Shown: piece by piece, positions 11,046-22,179 of the stretch
Layout: each line of letters starts with the position of its first letter
Numbering within the stretch: the first letter of the stretch is position 1
DNA from: Scenedesmus sp. ARA3
Taxonomy: Eukaryota > Chlorophyta > Chlorophyceae > Sphaeropleales > Scenedesmaceae
Direction: 5' to 3'
Assembly: GCA_004335835.1 (NCBI GenBank)
Contig: RWJK01001545.1
Span: forward strand, 98,213 to 162,212
Length of the DNA: 64,000 nucleotides
Translations under genes and position numbers: made by a program
Notes under the pieces: model-generated
Told to the model about the DNA's origin: nothing
What the model saw: only the letters and a program-made list of their open reading frames with translations
Databases searched by the model: none

Positions 11046-14000
11046 CTACTGCTGGCCGCCCCTGCCACCGCCACCGCCACTGCTGCTGATTTGGCGTGAC
11101 AGAGCAGTCCGCAGCTGCTGCAGCGTCATCTCAGGGTCCACCGCCACGTCCTGCGGCTGCCTGCCCAGCCACTTGTCCAGCACAGTGCTTGCATCGCGCC
11201 AGGGAGGGCAGGACATGCCCGCATCCTTGAAAGCCGTCTTGCTCTCACTGCTCAGCGCCTCCACCAGGTGCCACAGCCGCGACTCAGCCAGGCACAGCAC
11301 GCTGGGCAGCACAGCCAGCACGCTTGCATACCTGCAGTCACGTGACAGCCATTCACACGAGGAATATATATACAAGTAGCTTGCTCAAACAGGAAGGCCA
11401 TAAGCACCCTTGCCCAGCACCGGGTGTCATACAGCTGTCTGAATGGCGCAGTTGTGGAGTTCTCTGAGCTAACGACCTGCACGCTACAAGAGCTCAGCGC
11501 TAGCACCCCACGCCATCAGCAACAGCGTCTGCGCACACAACAAGCTGCAGCCCTGCCCATGCCCAGCTCCGCGCACCTGTCTGTGGCGTGTGGGATCTCA
11601 AACTGCTCGCGGAAGCAGGGGTCCACAACAATGGCCGGGCTCGTCTCCATGCCTGGCTGCACCACACGGATGAAGCTGTGCCGCAGCCCAATCATTGGCG
11701 GAGGGCCCTCCTGTTGCCCAGCAGCCTGCGCCTCGCTGCTGTCAGCGCGGCAGGGGCAGCTGGTGCGCAGCGCTACCTCATAGCCGCGCTGCGCCAGCCG
11801 CAGCGCCAGCTCAGCCAGCAGGTCGTCAGAGCAGCAGCGCGGCTGCGCTTCAGGCTGCTCTGAGTCGGTGCTGCTGCTGCCGGCTGCATCATCGGCGGCT
11901 GGGCTGGCTGCGCATGCGGCCATGCTGCTGGACTGCAGCTCAGCACACAGCTGCGAGGCCTGCAGGGTGAGCAACGCAGCAGCAAACACAACGTTGCAAC
12001 ACAGGATGTTCACGGCAACGCCGTCCAGGTGTGCTTGGCAGGCCCACGCATGGTGGGTGCGCTGTGTTCTGCAGGCTAGAGGAAGCACTCCACAAAGGCA
12101 AAGATGCACCCACATGCACGGACAAGAGCACCCACACGCAGGCATGCCCTCGGGTGAACCCATGCACTGCATACATGGCATGTATTGAGGTGGCAGCAGA
12201 ACAGTGCATTATGGTGCACGCATGCACCGCCCACATGTATTGAGGTGGCAGCAGAACAGTGCATTATGGTGCAGCAGAACAGTGCATTATGGTGCACGCA
12301 TGCACCGCCCACAGCCGCCTCCCACCTGTGCTGCCAGGCTCTCCTCGAGTGTGTCAAGCGGCTCCGACAGTGCAGCGATGGCTGTGGCAGGCGGCAGCTG
12401 GTGCTTGTGGCGCGCAGCGCTGCGCATCACCTCATCGCTGTCTGTGAGCTCTATGTGGAACTGCAGGCTGCTGCTCTTGCGCATGTGGCCCTTGAGGCTG
12501 CTGGAGCTGGCCTGCCTGGTGGGCCTGCATAGCAGACGCACGGCACGCACATGGTTAAATGGGACGCAAGGGACCAGCGGCATCTGACAACACATTCAAC
12601 ACAACAATGTACAATGACTTCGGCATCTGCTGAGCAAATTGGGCCTGGTAGCAGCCGAAATGAGTGCTACATCATTCACGCACTGACTGCACAGCAATCT
12701 GTGGGAGTTGCACAGAAACATCCACCTGTCTGCAGTGGTCTATGCTGTTTCCTACAAGAGGGCGCGGCAGAAAGCAAACAATGCAGTAACAAGCTGAGAT
12801 GTTTGGCCAGCAGCCGCTGGGGGTGCTCACATCTTGTACACGCGCGTCTTGAGCACGTGCTGCACCACCTGCAGCTGCACAGTGCTGACCCGGTTGCCAG
12901 ACAGCTGCAGCTTCTTGAGCGCACTGCTGGAGGCAACGGCAGCAGCCAGCGCCTCAGCACCCTCGTCGCCTGCAGGCACAGCAACCAAGCAGCACTAGTG
13001 TAAGCCGCTGAATTGCAGCACGCACTGCAGCTTGTTGTGCCCTCGCACGAGAGCTCTCGTGCGAACAGATGAGTGCTCTGGTGGCAAACAATGGCTGCAC
13101 GCCATCGCCCAACAACATTTTGCACCCACAAAAGTGCAGCCAACACACCGTCTTTGAACAAAGGTGATGGTGGTTGTGGTGGCGGTGGCGATGCACCTGT
13201 CCCAGCTTCAACCCATGCACAGAAAAAGTGCACGCACCTATTCTGTTGTTGCTGAGCTGCAGCTCGGCCAGCGTCCTGTTGCTGTGCAGTGCCTCCGCCA
13301 GCGCGATGGCTCCTGCATCGCCTATCTTGTTGTCCGATAGGTCCAAGCACAGCAGGCTGCTGTTGCTCGCCAGCGCCTCGGCGACCAGGTCAATGCCTGG
13401 GGCAGCAGGAGAAGGGGCAGCGACAGCGTAATGTCAAAATTTTGAGCGAAAAAACCCAGCCGCCATGCACCATTCACCAATGGTTGTGTGCACAGAAAGC
13501 AAAGCCCTACCAACAAGTTGAATTTTCAGATCGACAGCATAGAGATGGTAGCACGCAGTGACGCTGTGAATGGCAACAGCAAGCAGGCAGCAACAGCAGC
13601 AGCAGGCAGACCCTGAACGTCCCTCACCTTCGTCGCGGATGGCGTTGCCCGACAACGTCATGACCTTGATGCGCTTGTCCCTGCGCAAAAACTCGGCCAC
13701 TGCTGCACAGCCCTGCTCAGACAAGCCCCACTGGGGGTAGTACATGAACTTGTGGGGCGCGTCCTGCAGCAGGTACTGCAGGTACCTGTCTAGCTGCTCG
13801 TTGCCCGAGGGTGGCAGCTGGCCCTGCTTGAAGCTGCTGCTGCCGCTGCCGCTGACACGCGCTGGAGGCCTGGCAGCATCAGGCACTGCAGCCACCAACT
13901 GCCCTGCAGGCACCTTTAAGTTGCCTTGCCTTGCTTTTGTTTCCTGCTGCTGGTGCTGCTTGTGCTGCTGCTGCTGTTGCTCCTGCTGCTGGTGCTGCTG

Positions 14001-15047
14001 CTGCGCCTGCTTATCCCCTAGAAGCCATCGTACTTTGGGGATTGGCTGATGCTGCTGCTTGGCAGGGGTAGGCGATACAAGTGCACTGGGTGCTGCCACC
14101 ATCGAGTCACTGATGATAGGCAGTGTCACTGCGGGGATTGCTGCTGTGGGCACTGTGAGTGCGCTCGGCAAGCCACTGCTGTCAATCCTGCAAGGAAATG
14201 AGACACACCAACAAGCGTAAACAGGTGAGTCCTGCAGCAAGTGTTGAACAGGGGTGACAGAGTGAAATATGTCAAGCCCAAGACAGCATACTTGGCTTTA
14301 CCTAGTCGCGAATTGCTGCTCTGGCTGCTGCTGCGGCTGCTGCAGACTCATGATAGGCAGTGTCACTGCGGGGATTGCCACTACAGGTACGGTGAGTGCG
14401 CTCAGCAGGCCACTGCTGGAAACCCTGCAAAGGATTTGAAGCATAGGAGCAAGCGTAGACCAGTGAGTCCCGCAGCAGTGCTGAACACGGGAAGCAGTGC
14501 AAAGCATGTCGAGAGAGACGGCTGCAGCAGTTGGCAATCAGTGCTGATGTGCGCTAACCACATCTGAAACAGCACAATTGCCTTACCTGGTCATGGATCG
14601 CTGCTCTGGCTGCTGCTCTGGCTGCTGCTGTGGCTGCTGCAGATGCTCCGCTGGCTGGCACGTAGCTGCGGATGTGGCCGAGGGTGCTGTGCTGTGCACA
14701 GTGCTGGCAGTGCTGTTGCTGGCTTCCCCAGTACCAGCGCTGCTTGCTGAATCGCATGCACCTCCGTTCGCAGATACTTTAACAATGACCCCATTGTCTG
14801 GCTTAACCCCATCCACACTTGGTGGAATCAGCGCATGCCCCCGGATATCGATGGGCTGGCTAACAGCCGCAGCATAGGGCCCAGGAGCAACTGGGTCAGC
14901 ACTGCGGTCTGTGAGCTCCACGCCAAGCTGCTCTGAACACTGACTCAAGGAGCGGGAAGACATCGGCCCTGACACAGTCCTGGTGAAGGCACCCATCCAA
15001 CTGCTAGTTGCGCTGCCATCTGATGCAGCGCCTGGCATGGCCATCAT
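11046..15047 (-). CDS. Leucine-rich-repeat protein joined to DUF506 (PDDEXK_6) domain
   Basis: Eight exons (minus): 14587-15047, 14302-14424, 13628-14187, 13238-13396, 12831-12969, 12326-12524, 11577-11959, 11046-11331; joined they keep one frame (769 residues). Residues 1-320 are low complexity with Gln runs and duplicated segments. Residues about 320-480 hold ribonuclease-inhibitor-type LRRs (LSGNAIRDEG, LDLSDNKIGDAGA, LQLSNNRIGDEGA, LQLSGNRV). Residues about 590-740 match DUF506/PDDEXK_6 (IVVDPCFREQFEI, RRYASVLAVLPSV, GMSCPPWRDASTVLDKWLG), a plant family of nuclease-fold proteins of unknown role. The LRR exon also reads into a stop (12827-12829) if the GTGAGC donor at 12830 is not used, so two adjacent genes, the second starting at 12595 or 12583, remain possible. 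Phase match and the absence of TGTAA between the halves favour fusion. Confidence 0.62.
12181..12309. repeat. 55-bp tandem repeat in intron of LRR-DUF506 gene
   Basis: A unit of 55 nt starting at 12181 repeats from 12236, and a 23-nt internal part (GCAGCAGAACAGTGCATTAT and three more bases) is inserted once more within the second copy. It lies in the intron between exons 12326-12524 and 11577-11959, next to the donor. Confidence 0.85.
14090..14590. repeat. Tandem segmental duplication covering exon plus intron
   Basis: The end of exon 13628-14187 with its upstream intron resembles exon 14302-14424 with its upstream intron. Both exons begin with an (I/V)(D/S)SSGL(P/L)SALTVP peptide and continue AIPAVTLPI, and the intron sequences next to them (14190-14280 and 14430-14530) are recognisably similar. 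The 5' half of exon 14302-14424 also resembles the end of exon 1 (Gln-Pro-Glu repeats). Confidence 0.8.
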
Positions 15048-16933
15048 AAGAGGCCTGATGAGCAGCAGCTACCCTGCAGACCACCACAGGAAGCTATCCT
15101 ATGTTAAACGCCTTACAGAGTGAGCAGAATCTCGCTTTCACACAGGCAATAGTCCAGCATTGGTAGTGCTGGCTCTCTTTTTGAATTTGCCTCTCACCTG
15201 CAGCACCACCCTTGATGCTCATGCAGCTCAGTGCCCTCACCCTCGCGCAATGCACGGACGAGTTTCAACAAATACACGAAGCTCTACTGCGTAACAAGCT
15301 GCTCACGTAGCATAGCAAAGGTGATAGCGAACAAGCACACCGGTGCCCCGGTGAAACAATTTGTGTGAGCTCTGAACAAGGCGCAGTGTTCTGGTATCGA
15401 TGTTGTCAAAAGCTTCAAGTAGCGCTGTCGTTGCGGTGGGCTGCTGCAGCGTATATGGGTGTGCAGCTGCAGCACCTATGACACCAAGGAGTCGCAGGTC
15501 AGCCTTGTCAGCACGTCTGTCAGGGCAGCTGGTACGACATAGAACCGCGCGCCCGTTTCTGGAAGTTGTGAGTTTTAATGCATCGCATAAGATACACTCA
15601 TAGGTACAGGGGCCAAGCCCCAAACCTGGTACTACACACAGATGTACCTGCCTGGGGAACCTCACCACCACCAACGACGAACATTACAGGTCGAAGAGAA
15701 TGGTACATTGCACATAAAACGAAGGCAGGAGTACTTGCTGTTAAATGTTCTCTGCACACGAACGCACACATGCACAGCAATGTCAAGCTGCATGCTAATC
15801 CAGCAGTGCACTCTCCTAAGAGGGAGGCCTCCCTAAGGAGCGGAAGCACACATGGCCATGCTGCTGCAACCATGGTTGCTGACATGCGGCAGGTGCCCGC
15901 CTTCTACACTGCACCTGCATACCATAATGATCCTGTGCTGCAGAACAGCAGGGAAAGCAGCAAACAGCTCACCCTCCTCTGGGGAAGGGCACATCACTGC
16001 TTGCACGTAGAAGGCATCCGATGACGTGAGTCATGTCATGATGACGATGCGCATGTGCCATGACCCAAGCAAACATGACCCAGAATCGTAGCACACCAGC
16101 ATGCTTCTAAACAGAGGGCACAAGCTACCTTCACAAAAACTGTCACCTTGATGAACCAAGGTGCGGCGGAGGAAATGTGTTTGTGGTGAAAGCGAAAACG
16201 AGCCAGGGTAATCAAGGTGCACATGCTGCCCACTTTCATGTGACACTGGCAAGCCAATCGCATGCATGGGCCTGTGGACATATGTTGCACCCCCACATCC
16301 AACCCCTCCCAAGCCTGCCCGGCCGTCCATGTTCACTTCACCCATATGAACACACGCGGTTGACACAGCAGAGCGGCACCCTGTGCCTGTGCATCTGCAT
16401 GCATGCAAACGCATCATCGTGCAGCCAACAAGTCAAAGGCTAGCACGTGACAGCCCGAACCACATACCACACATCAACTGCACTACACTACACGCTGTGG
16501 GCTTTCAGAGCTGCCTACTTTCAGCAACATCACCACAAACAGTACATCAAGCGCTGCCACGGCACAAGCGCAGCATGCACATGTATGGTACTCGTGCTGC
16601 ACACCGAGCCTCAATGCAAGGACCCCCAGCACAAGCCCACCAATGCATGGCGCGGCCAAACACGAGGCAGCACCCAGCAAGTACACCCGCTGCTGCAGGC
16701 GACACACGTGCCGCTCACTGCAGCTCCAGCCAAGCTCCGCTGTACAGCAAGCACAAGGCAGTAGCACAGCTGCACACACCGCCGCTGGCTTTTGCACAGT
16801 TCAAGCTCCAACGCCCCCATGTCAGACGCCTACCACAGCACCCTCGGGCGCAAGGCTTTGCCCCACGGATGTCCACGTTGCAGCCACCAGCAAGAAGCCC
16901 TGACGCCGACACCGCGCCGCGCGCGCTGCCAGC
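15048..16933. other. Intergenic: promoter of LRR gene and long 3' flank of MATH-BTB gene
   Basis: No coding exon recognised in 1.9 kb. From about 15690 to 16930 the plus strand is strongly C/A-rich, so the sense transcript of the MATH-BTB gene would be G/U-rich. A minus-strand TGTAA at 15684-15688 sits at the edge of that block. 15050-15680 presumably holds the LRR-DUF506 promoter. Confidence 0.5.
15684..15688 (-). terminator. Candidate poly(A) signal TGTAA of MATH-BTB gene
   Basis: TGTAA on the minus strand about 1.25 kb past the stop codon, at the border of the C/A-skewed block. This implies an unusually long 3' UTR. Confidence 0.45.
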
Positions 16934-19900
16934 TCACTCGCCGCGCCGCTGCCTCACGCGGCGCTCGTCGGAGCCCTCCTCCAGGCGCCGCACATGCTGC
17001 GGGTGGCCCCTGTGCACGCCGTGCGCGCGCTCGTGGCCTGCAGCTGCCGCTGCAGCTGCGGCGCCTGTGCTGGCGATGACCTGCAGCAGCTCCGCCTGCA
17101 GGCTGGGGCAGCTGCGCGTCATGTGGCGGTAGCCGTCCGTCTGCATGACGGCCGCCAGGTGGCGGCTGACAAAGTCCAGGCACACGCGCTTCAGCTCCTG
17201 CGCAGCAGCACGGCAGCGGGCAGCAGCACGTGCAGGTGAGCAACAGCAAGCGACTCCAAAGTTCAGCAGCAGGGCGTGCACACAGGTGTTGCCATGCAAA
17301 TGTTGCATGTGCAATGCAGAAAGACACACACTTGCCCACCACCAGCACATCAATCATTATTCAACCGTTGTGCTTGCAAGTGCAACAGCAAGAGCCTAGA
17401 GCCAAGCAGCCGGCAATGCCGATTCAACAGTCATCGAACCACTGCTGCTGTCTGTCACTGTCTTGGTCACAAGCGAGGCAGCTGGCACACATTCTTGCTG
17501 CCAGGCGTGCTCTCTTGCTGATAGCCGTGGCGCTAGGCAAGAGCTGCTGGCTCACCTCTGCGTGGTTCTGCTCAGCCAGCGCGAGCGTGGTTGCCGCAGT
17601 CTCCACGTCCACGCTCTCGCACAGCCGCCGCTCGCAGATGCGGCGCAGGCGCGTGAGCTGGTACATGTCTGCTGCGGCCAGCAGGTGCTGCGCCATGGCC
17701 ACCTCCAGGTTGGTGCCCTCGTGCTCCTCAGGCAGCTGGTCTGCACGGCGGCAGCACACACACCCAAAACAAGCATCAGCACCAGCCGTAGCCGTGCCAG
17801 CATGCAACCGACTGCACAAGCCAATATGCTTGCATACGCCTGCGTGGAACACTGCATATCCTTCCAAGTGTTCTCAAGCTATGCAACTGGCAGAGAGTTG
17901 GTGCAGTTCTACCAGAGCAGCGCAGGACGTCGCCCTGCCCCGCGCGCACCTGTGTAGATGAAGTGCAGCACCGCCTTCACCACGGGCGCCAGCATGTCGC
18001 GCACCACGTAGCGGCCCTGCTGCGCCTCCGCCATGTTGCTCTCCAGCATGCCGCGGAAGAAGGGGCTGCGGCTCTCCAGCAGCATGCGGTGCACCTTGAT
18101 CTCCTCCTGCTCGCCGTCCTGATCCACCACGATCACGTAGTCCGAGTTCTGGCCTGCAGCGCAGCAGGGAGAAGACATGCGTGTCATGTTTGACCGCTGA
18201 GCTGCGGCAGGTGCGCAACCAATTCTGTGCCGCTCCCTTGTGGGCTGGCCGAAATGCCCATCCGTGCAAGGCACACGGCAGATGAGCGTGCCTGACTCAC
18301 CATGCAAGCGACACACCTGCTCTGCCACCTGCCAACAAGAACAGCCTGCTGCAGTACCCACCCGAGTAGAAGAGCTCGCCTAGGTCCTTGCCGATGCTGG
18401 GTGGCGGCACCTTGATCAGCTCAGCCTTGCTGGGGCCGTTGCTGCTGCGGCTCAGCGCACCGCCGCTGGAGACCACCAGCTCAATGGTGTACTTGATGAT
18501 GATGGTGTCGTTGGCCAGGAAGCCGCGCGCGGGGTCCTCCAGGATGTTGCGCTGCAGGGTAGGGTGAGGGGCAGCAGCAGCAGCAGCAGAGGAAGGGCAG
18601 CAGAGGTCAGCAGGCAGCGCACATAGACCGCACCTTGCTGCAATTGGCACCAAGCCCAGGCATGAATGTGATGCCCAAGCGCTGCTTTCAGAGCTGTAAG
18701 CACAAGCGCGAGCTTACAGCAAGCCTGCTAACTTGCACTGAGCTTGACACAGCAACTGGTCGGTGATTGACAGCATTCTAGCAGCAGGATTTGGCAGCAT
18801 TGCTGTTGCACACAGCCACACCGCGGTCGCTGCTGCTGCTGCTACTGCACCCCTGGCCATTGCACTGACTACTGCGCAGCCAGCCAGCACCTTGACAAAC
18901 TTCCTGTAGCCATGGCAGTTGCGCGCGTTGGGGTCCTGGCGCGCGCAGCTGATCTTGACTGCGCCCGCCTCGCGTGTGCGGCCCTTGGTCAGGTCGCGGC
19001 CCTGGCCGGTCTGGTCCACAAGCGTGAAGCGGTGGAAGGCGCGCACCACCTTGCCCTCATTGGTGTTGACCACACCCTGCGGGTTAGGGCCCTCGCCAAT
19101 GAGTGCGACAAAGAGCGCAGCGTACTCGTTGGTGGTGTCACGCCGCCCAGGTGGTGCCATGCGCGCCAGCTGCAGCGCCGCAGCAGCTGCAGGCAGGCCT
19201 GGGTGGCCGTGGTGCTGCCCTGGCATCATGGCCCCAGGCGCACCTGCTGCTGCGCCCCCAGCTGCTGCTGGTGCTGCGCCTGCACCATCGCCATCACCAC
19301 CCCCTGCTGCTGCTGCTGCGCCGCCACCTGCTGCGCCAGCGGCACCTGCGCCTGCGCCGTGTGGGAGCGCAGGCACAGGGGGGCCGCCTGCTGCTGCGCC
19401 CATAATCATGCCCGGGGGAGGCACTGCTGCTGCGGCATGGTGCATAGCTACTGCATCTCCAGGTCCCAGCTGGGGGTCTGATGAACTGCTGCGCTTCCCG
19501 TCTGGGTAGAACAGCAGTACCTGCCAGCGTGTCAAAAACACACAGGTTAGCAACAGTCCATTCAACAAGAGGTTGCCACGACTGCTGCAGCCTGCGGGCG
19601 AGTGCACGGACAGCTCGGGCCTTCTGCTGCTCAACGTCCTGCTGTGCAGCTAGCAACCCTACTGGCTGTGCTCAACGTTGCGAGGTAGTGTCTAGGCATG
19701 GATCGTCGTGACTCTGTCCTGGCTAAGGACCCCGCGATAATGGCCATTGCTCACCCATTCATGGCCCCCTACGCTGAAGCGCTCGCTGGCAATGGGCTCG
19801 CCGTCACCTATGCCCTTGATGAGACTGTAGCCCACGATAGTATGCGTGTGCTCGCCTGCGTTGCAAATTGCCCGCGAGCTTCAGCACGGGGAGCAGCAGC

Positions 19901-20022
19901 ATCACGGGGGAGCTCTCCTGAGGCTGATTGCCACGCTTACCAACTATAGTATCTGTGATAGTCTTGCTGGTCGTGTTGCCCTGCTGTCCCCGGGCCGGTG
20001 AGGCTTCTGCTGCTGACGCCAT
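16934..20022 (-). CDS. MATH-BTB-BACK protein, likely Cullin-3 substrate adaptor
   Basis: Resembles plant BPM proteins, which bind substrates through MATH and Cullin-3 through BTB/BACK. Seven exons (minus): 19941-20022, 19755-19855, 18891-19520, 18362-18551, 17950-18153, 17556-17740, 16934-17197; 551 residues in one frame. MATH spans about residues 18-275 ([33 protein letters not shown], then [33 protein letters not shown]) but is split by an insert of about 119 Pro/Ala/Gly-rich residues (71-189). BTB is about 320-405 ([36 protein letters not shown]) and BACK about 405-500 ([28 protein letters not shown]). The C-terminus is Ala- and Arg-rich. The short first exon ends within the MATH strand TITDTIVG. 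Confidence 0.88.
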
Positions 20023-22179
20023 GCTTCAAACAGCGAGCTCCGCGCGCCCTGTGCGAACTGCGCAGCAAGAACAGTTCCCCTTCGTCTGCGCGGTTGTGCT
20101 TTGGACAGTACAGCGGTGCTAGCTCTGCCAGAGGAACCGCTACTTACATACAGGGGATAATGTCACAGAACCCAGCTGTCATTCTGGCACCCAAATTTTA
20201 CCGGTAAGTTCGGTAGATCCTGCTAAACGTACCAGTTGATGTTGCTACTTGTTGTGTCTCGTGCCAGTTGAACAGTGAAATTTGTTGCATGTAGCTGCCA
20301 AACGTCAAGGAGAGCTAGCTAGCCATTACCCTCGCCGGCCATGGACACCTGCCAGCCAGGCCTAGGCTGGTCACCTGCTGTCACAGCAGTACCACAGGTA
20401 GTGACCGCAGGTCTAGCCCTCCACCCTGCGGTGCAGCATTTCGCTTTTAAAAGACTGATGCCACACATTTGAACTGGCGCTTTGTTCTCGATTTGCTCAT
20501 ACCAGGGTGAGTGTGAATGTGAAAAAGCTTGCGCAACATTTGCCCCGCCAGACTCTGGCGCATGATGCGCCACGTGGTGCATGGGTGCCGCACCAACAAT
20601 GCCCCGGGTGCATAGCAGGTGCAATGTGCACAGAACTGATGTTGTGTGCAGCAAGCACCATGCATGTGCTGGAACGTAGCAAGACCTGTTATCAGCTGCG
20701 AATGCACTGCACCGGCTGGACCATCATCATGTTACTCATCAAGCACCGGCTGGACCATCGGAGGGAGGGCTGGGAACAGCTTTCTGGTGGTGCCGCATCT
20801 TGTGACACATCCCGGTGTTTCACAGCTGACCCCCTGTGCGAGGACTCGACGTTGTTGCAACTGGCTCAATCGGTGAATTACGCCCCTAAAGCCGTCTCAG
20901 CCATAGCATGAGGTCCCACTGTTACAAGCTCGGCTTGGCTTCGGCCTGCTGGGCAACCCCAGCTGCAAGGTCAGACAGCATCACTCGTCCTGACATCATG
21001 TATATAATATACTGCTGGACTGGGCTGGCCCAGTCGGTACACCGAGTGGTATGTCATGCCACCAAGGCAAGCTGAACACCAGTCAACCAGTGGTAAGATC
21101 TACATGGTGCATACATGGTTCGCACCTGTTGGTAGATTGCACCTGAATGCACTTCACTGCACAGTGTAACCTTGTGGAACTGCTCCAACAGAGCAGCACT
21201 TGCACCGCACAACGCCGTAGTCGCACTGACGGTGCGCGGCTCCCGGCGACTCTCCGAGAGTCGGACGGCCAACAATGCAACAACTGTGGCCGAACCACGC
21301 GCATGTGTGCGTCTTACATCCATAAGACCCACATGGCGCACATGGTGAGTCCATGAGAAATGGCATGCAAGCCGCCATCCTTCCACACTGCACCCGTTGC
21401 ATTTGAACAGCTGTGCAAGCCGCTGCACATAAACATAAACAATCAACCATCACACACGATGCACGACGAGCGCAGAAAGGCAGCGATTTCGAGCAAGGAA
21501 GGTTGCAGACACAAGGGAGCGCCCACAAAGCATGCCTAATGCTGCAGCAGCGGCACACAGTTGTACCCAGAGCGTGCCCTGTGTGCAGCAGCAGTGCCTG
21601 TACATGCCATATCACCATTGACATCAGCTTGGCTGCAAACGGCAGTCAGCTGAATATGAAAGGCCTGCATCACACAGGTCCTTTGAGGAGCGGGAACCAG
21701 CACGCAGCGGATGACAACAGCTTCACAGCGGAACCACATGACAGCTGGGCTGCTGCACAACACCGAGCAGCTGTTGCAGCGGCAGCCCACGCCAGTGTGA
21801 GCAAACACCTGCGCTGCCTGCTGACATGCATGCAGCCTGCAGCCCACGGCAGGCCACAGCCGCCTCGGTAATGCCAACCCATGCTCCAAATACTTGCAGA
21901 CACACACGTCCTAGGTCTATCCTGCCACTCCCGACATATCTCATCCTAATGGAACACCCAGCCCACAAGCCGTGTATGCTAGACGGCCCTCGCTGTATGC
22001 ACTCAACAGCACGACCCCAGCAGCAACACCCCTGCGTCGCAGCTGCTGCAGTCGGCCTAGCCAGGCAGTAGAGCTAAGCAGGTAGTAGAGCTAAGCAATG
22101 CCACAGCCGCTGAAACACAGCTGGCTGCCCTGCGCCAGCCCCCGCCACACGCCGTCACACCCCGCACCAGCCGCGCAAC
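20023..22179. other. Intergenic: MATH-BTB promoter and 3' flank of ABCE1
   Basis: No coding exon recognised in 2.2 kb. Minus-strand TGTAA sites lie at 21314-21318 and 20922-20926; 21.4-22.18 kb is C/A-rich on the plus strand, as in other minus-gene 3' flanks. A 17-nt direct repeat occurs at 20709-20725 and 20743-20759, and an 11-nt repeat near 22070-22095. 20.02-20.9 kb should contain the MATH-BTB promoter. Confidence 0.45.
21314..21318 (-). terminator. Candidate poly(A) signal TGTAA of ABCE1
   Basis: TGTAA on the minus strand about 0.86 kb after the ABCE1 stop; an alternative lies at 20922-20926. Confidence 0.4.

Noticed and set aside
12287..12595. ATG at 12595 or 12583 as the start of an independent DUF506 gene
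   Set aside because: Kept as an alternative only: the GTGAGC donor, acceptor, phase and absence of TGTAA between the halves favour splicing from the LRR exons.
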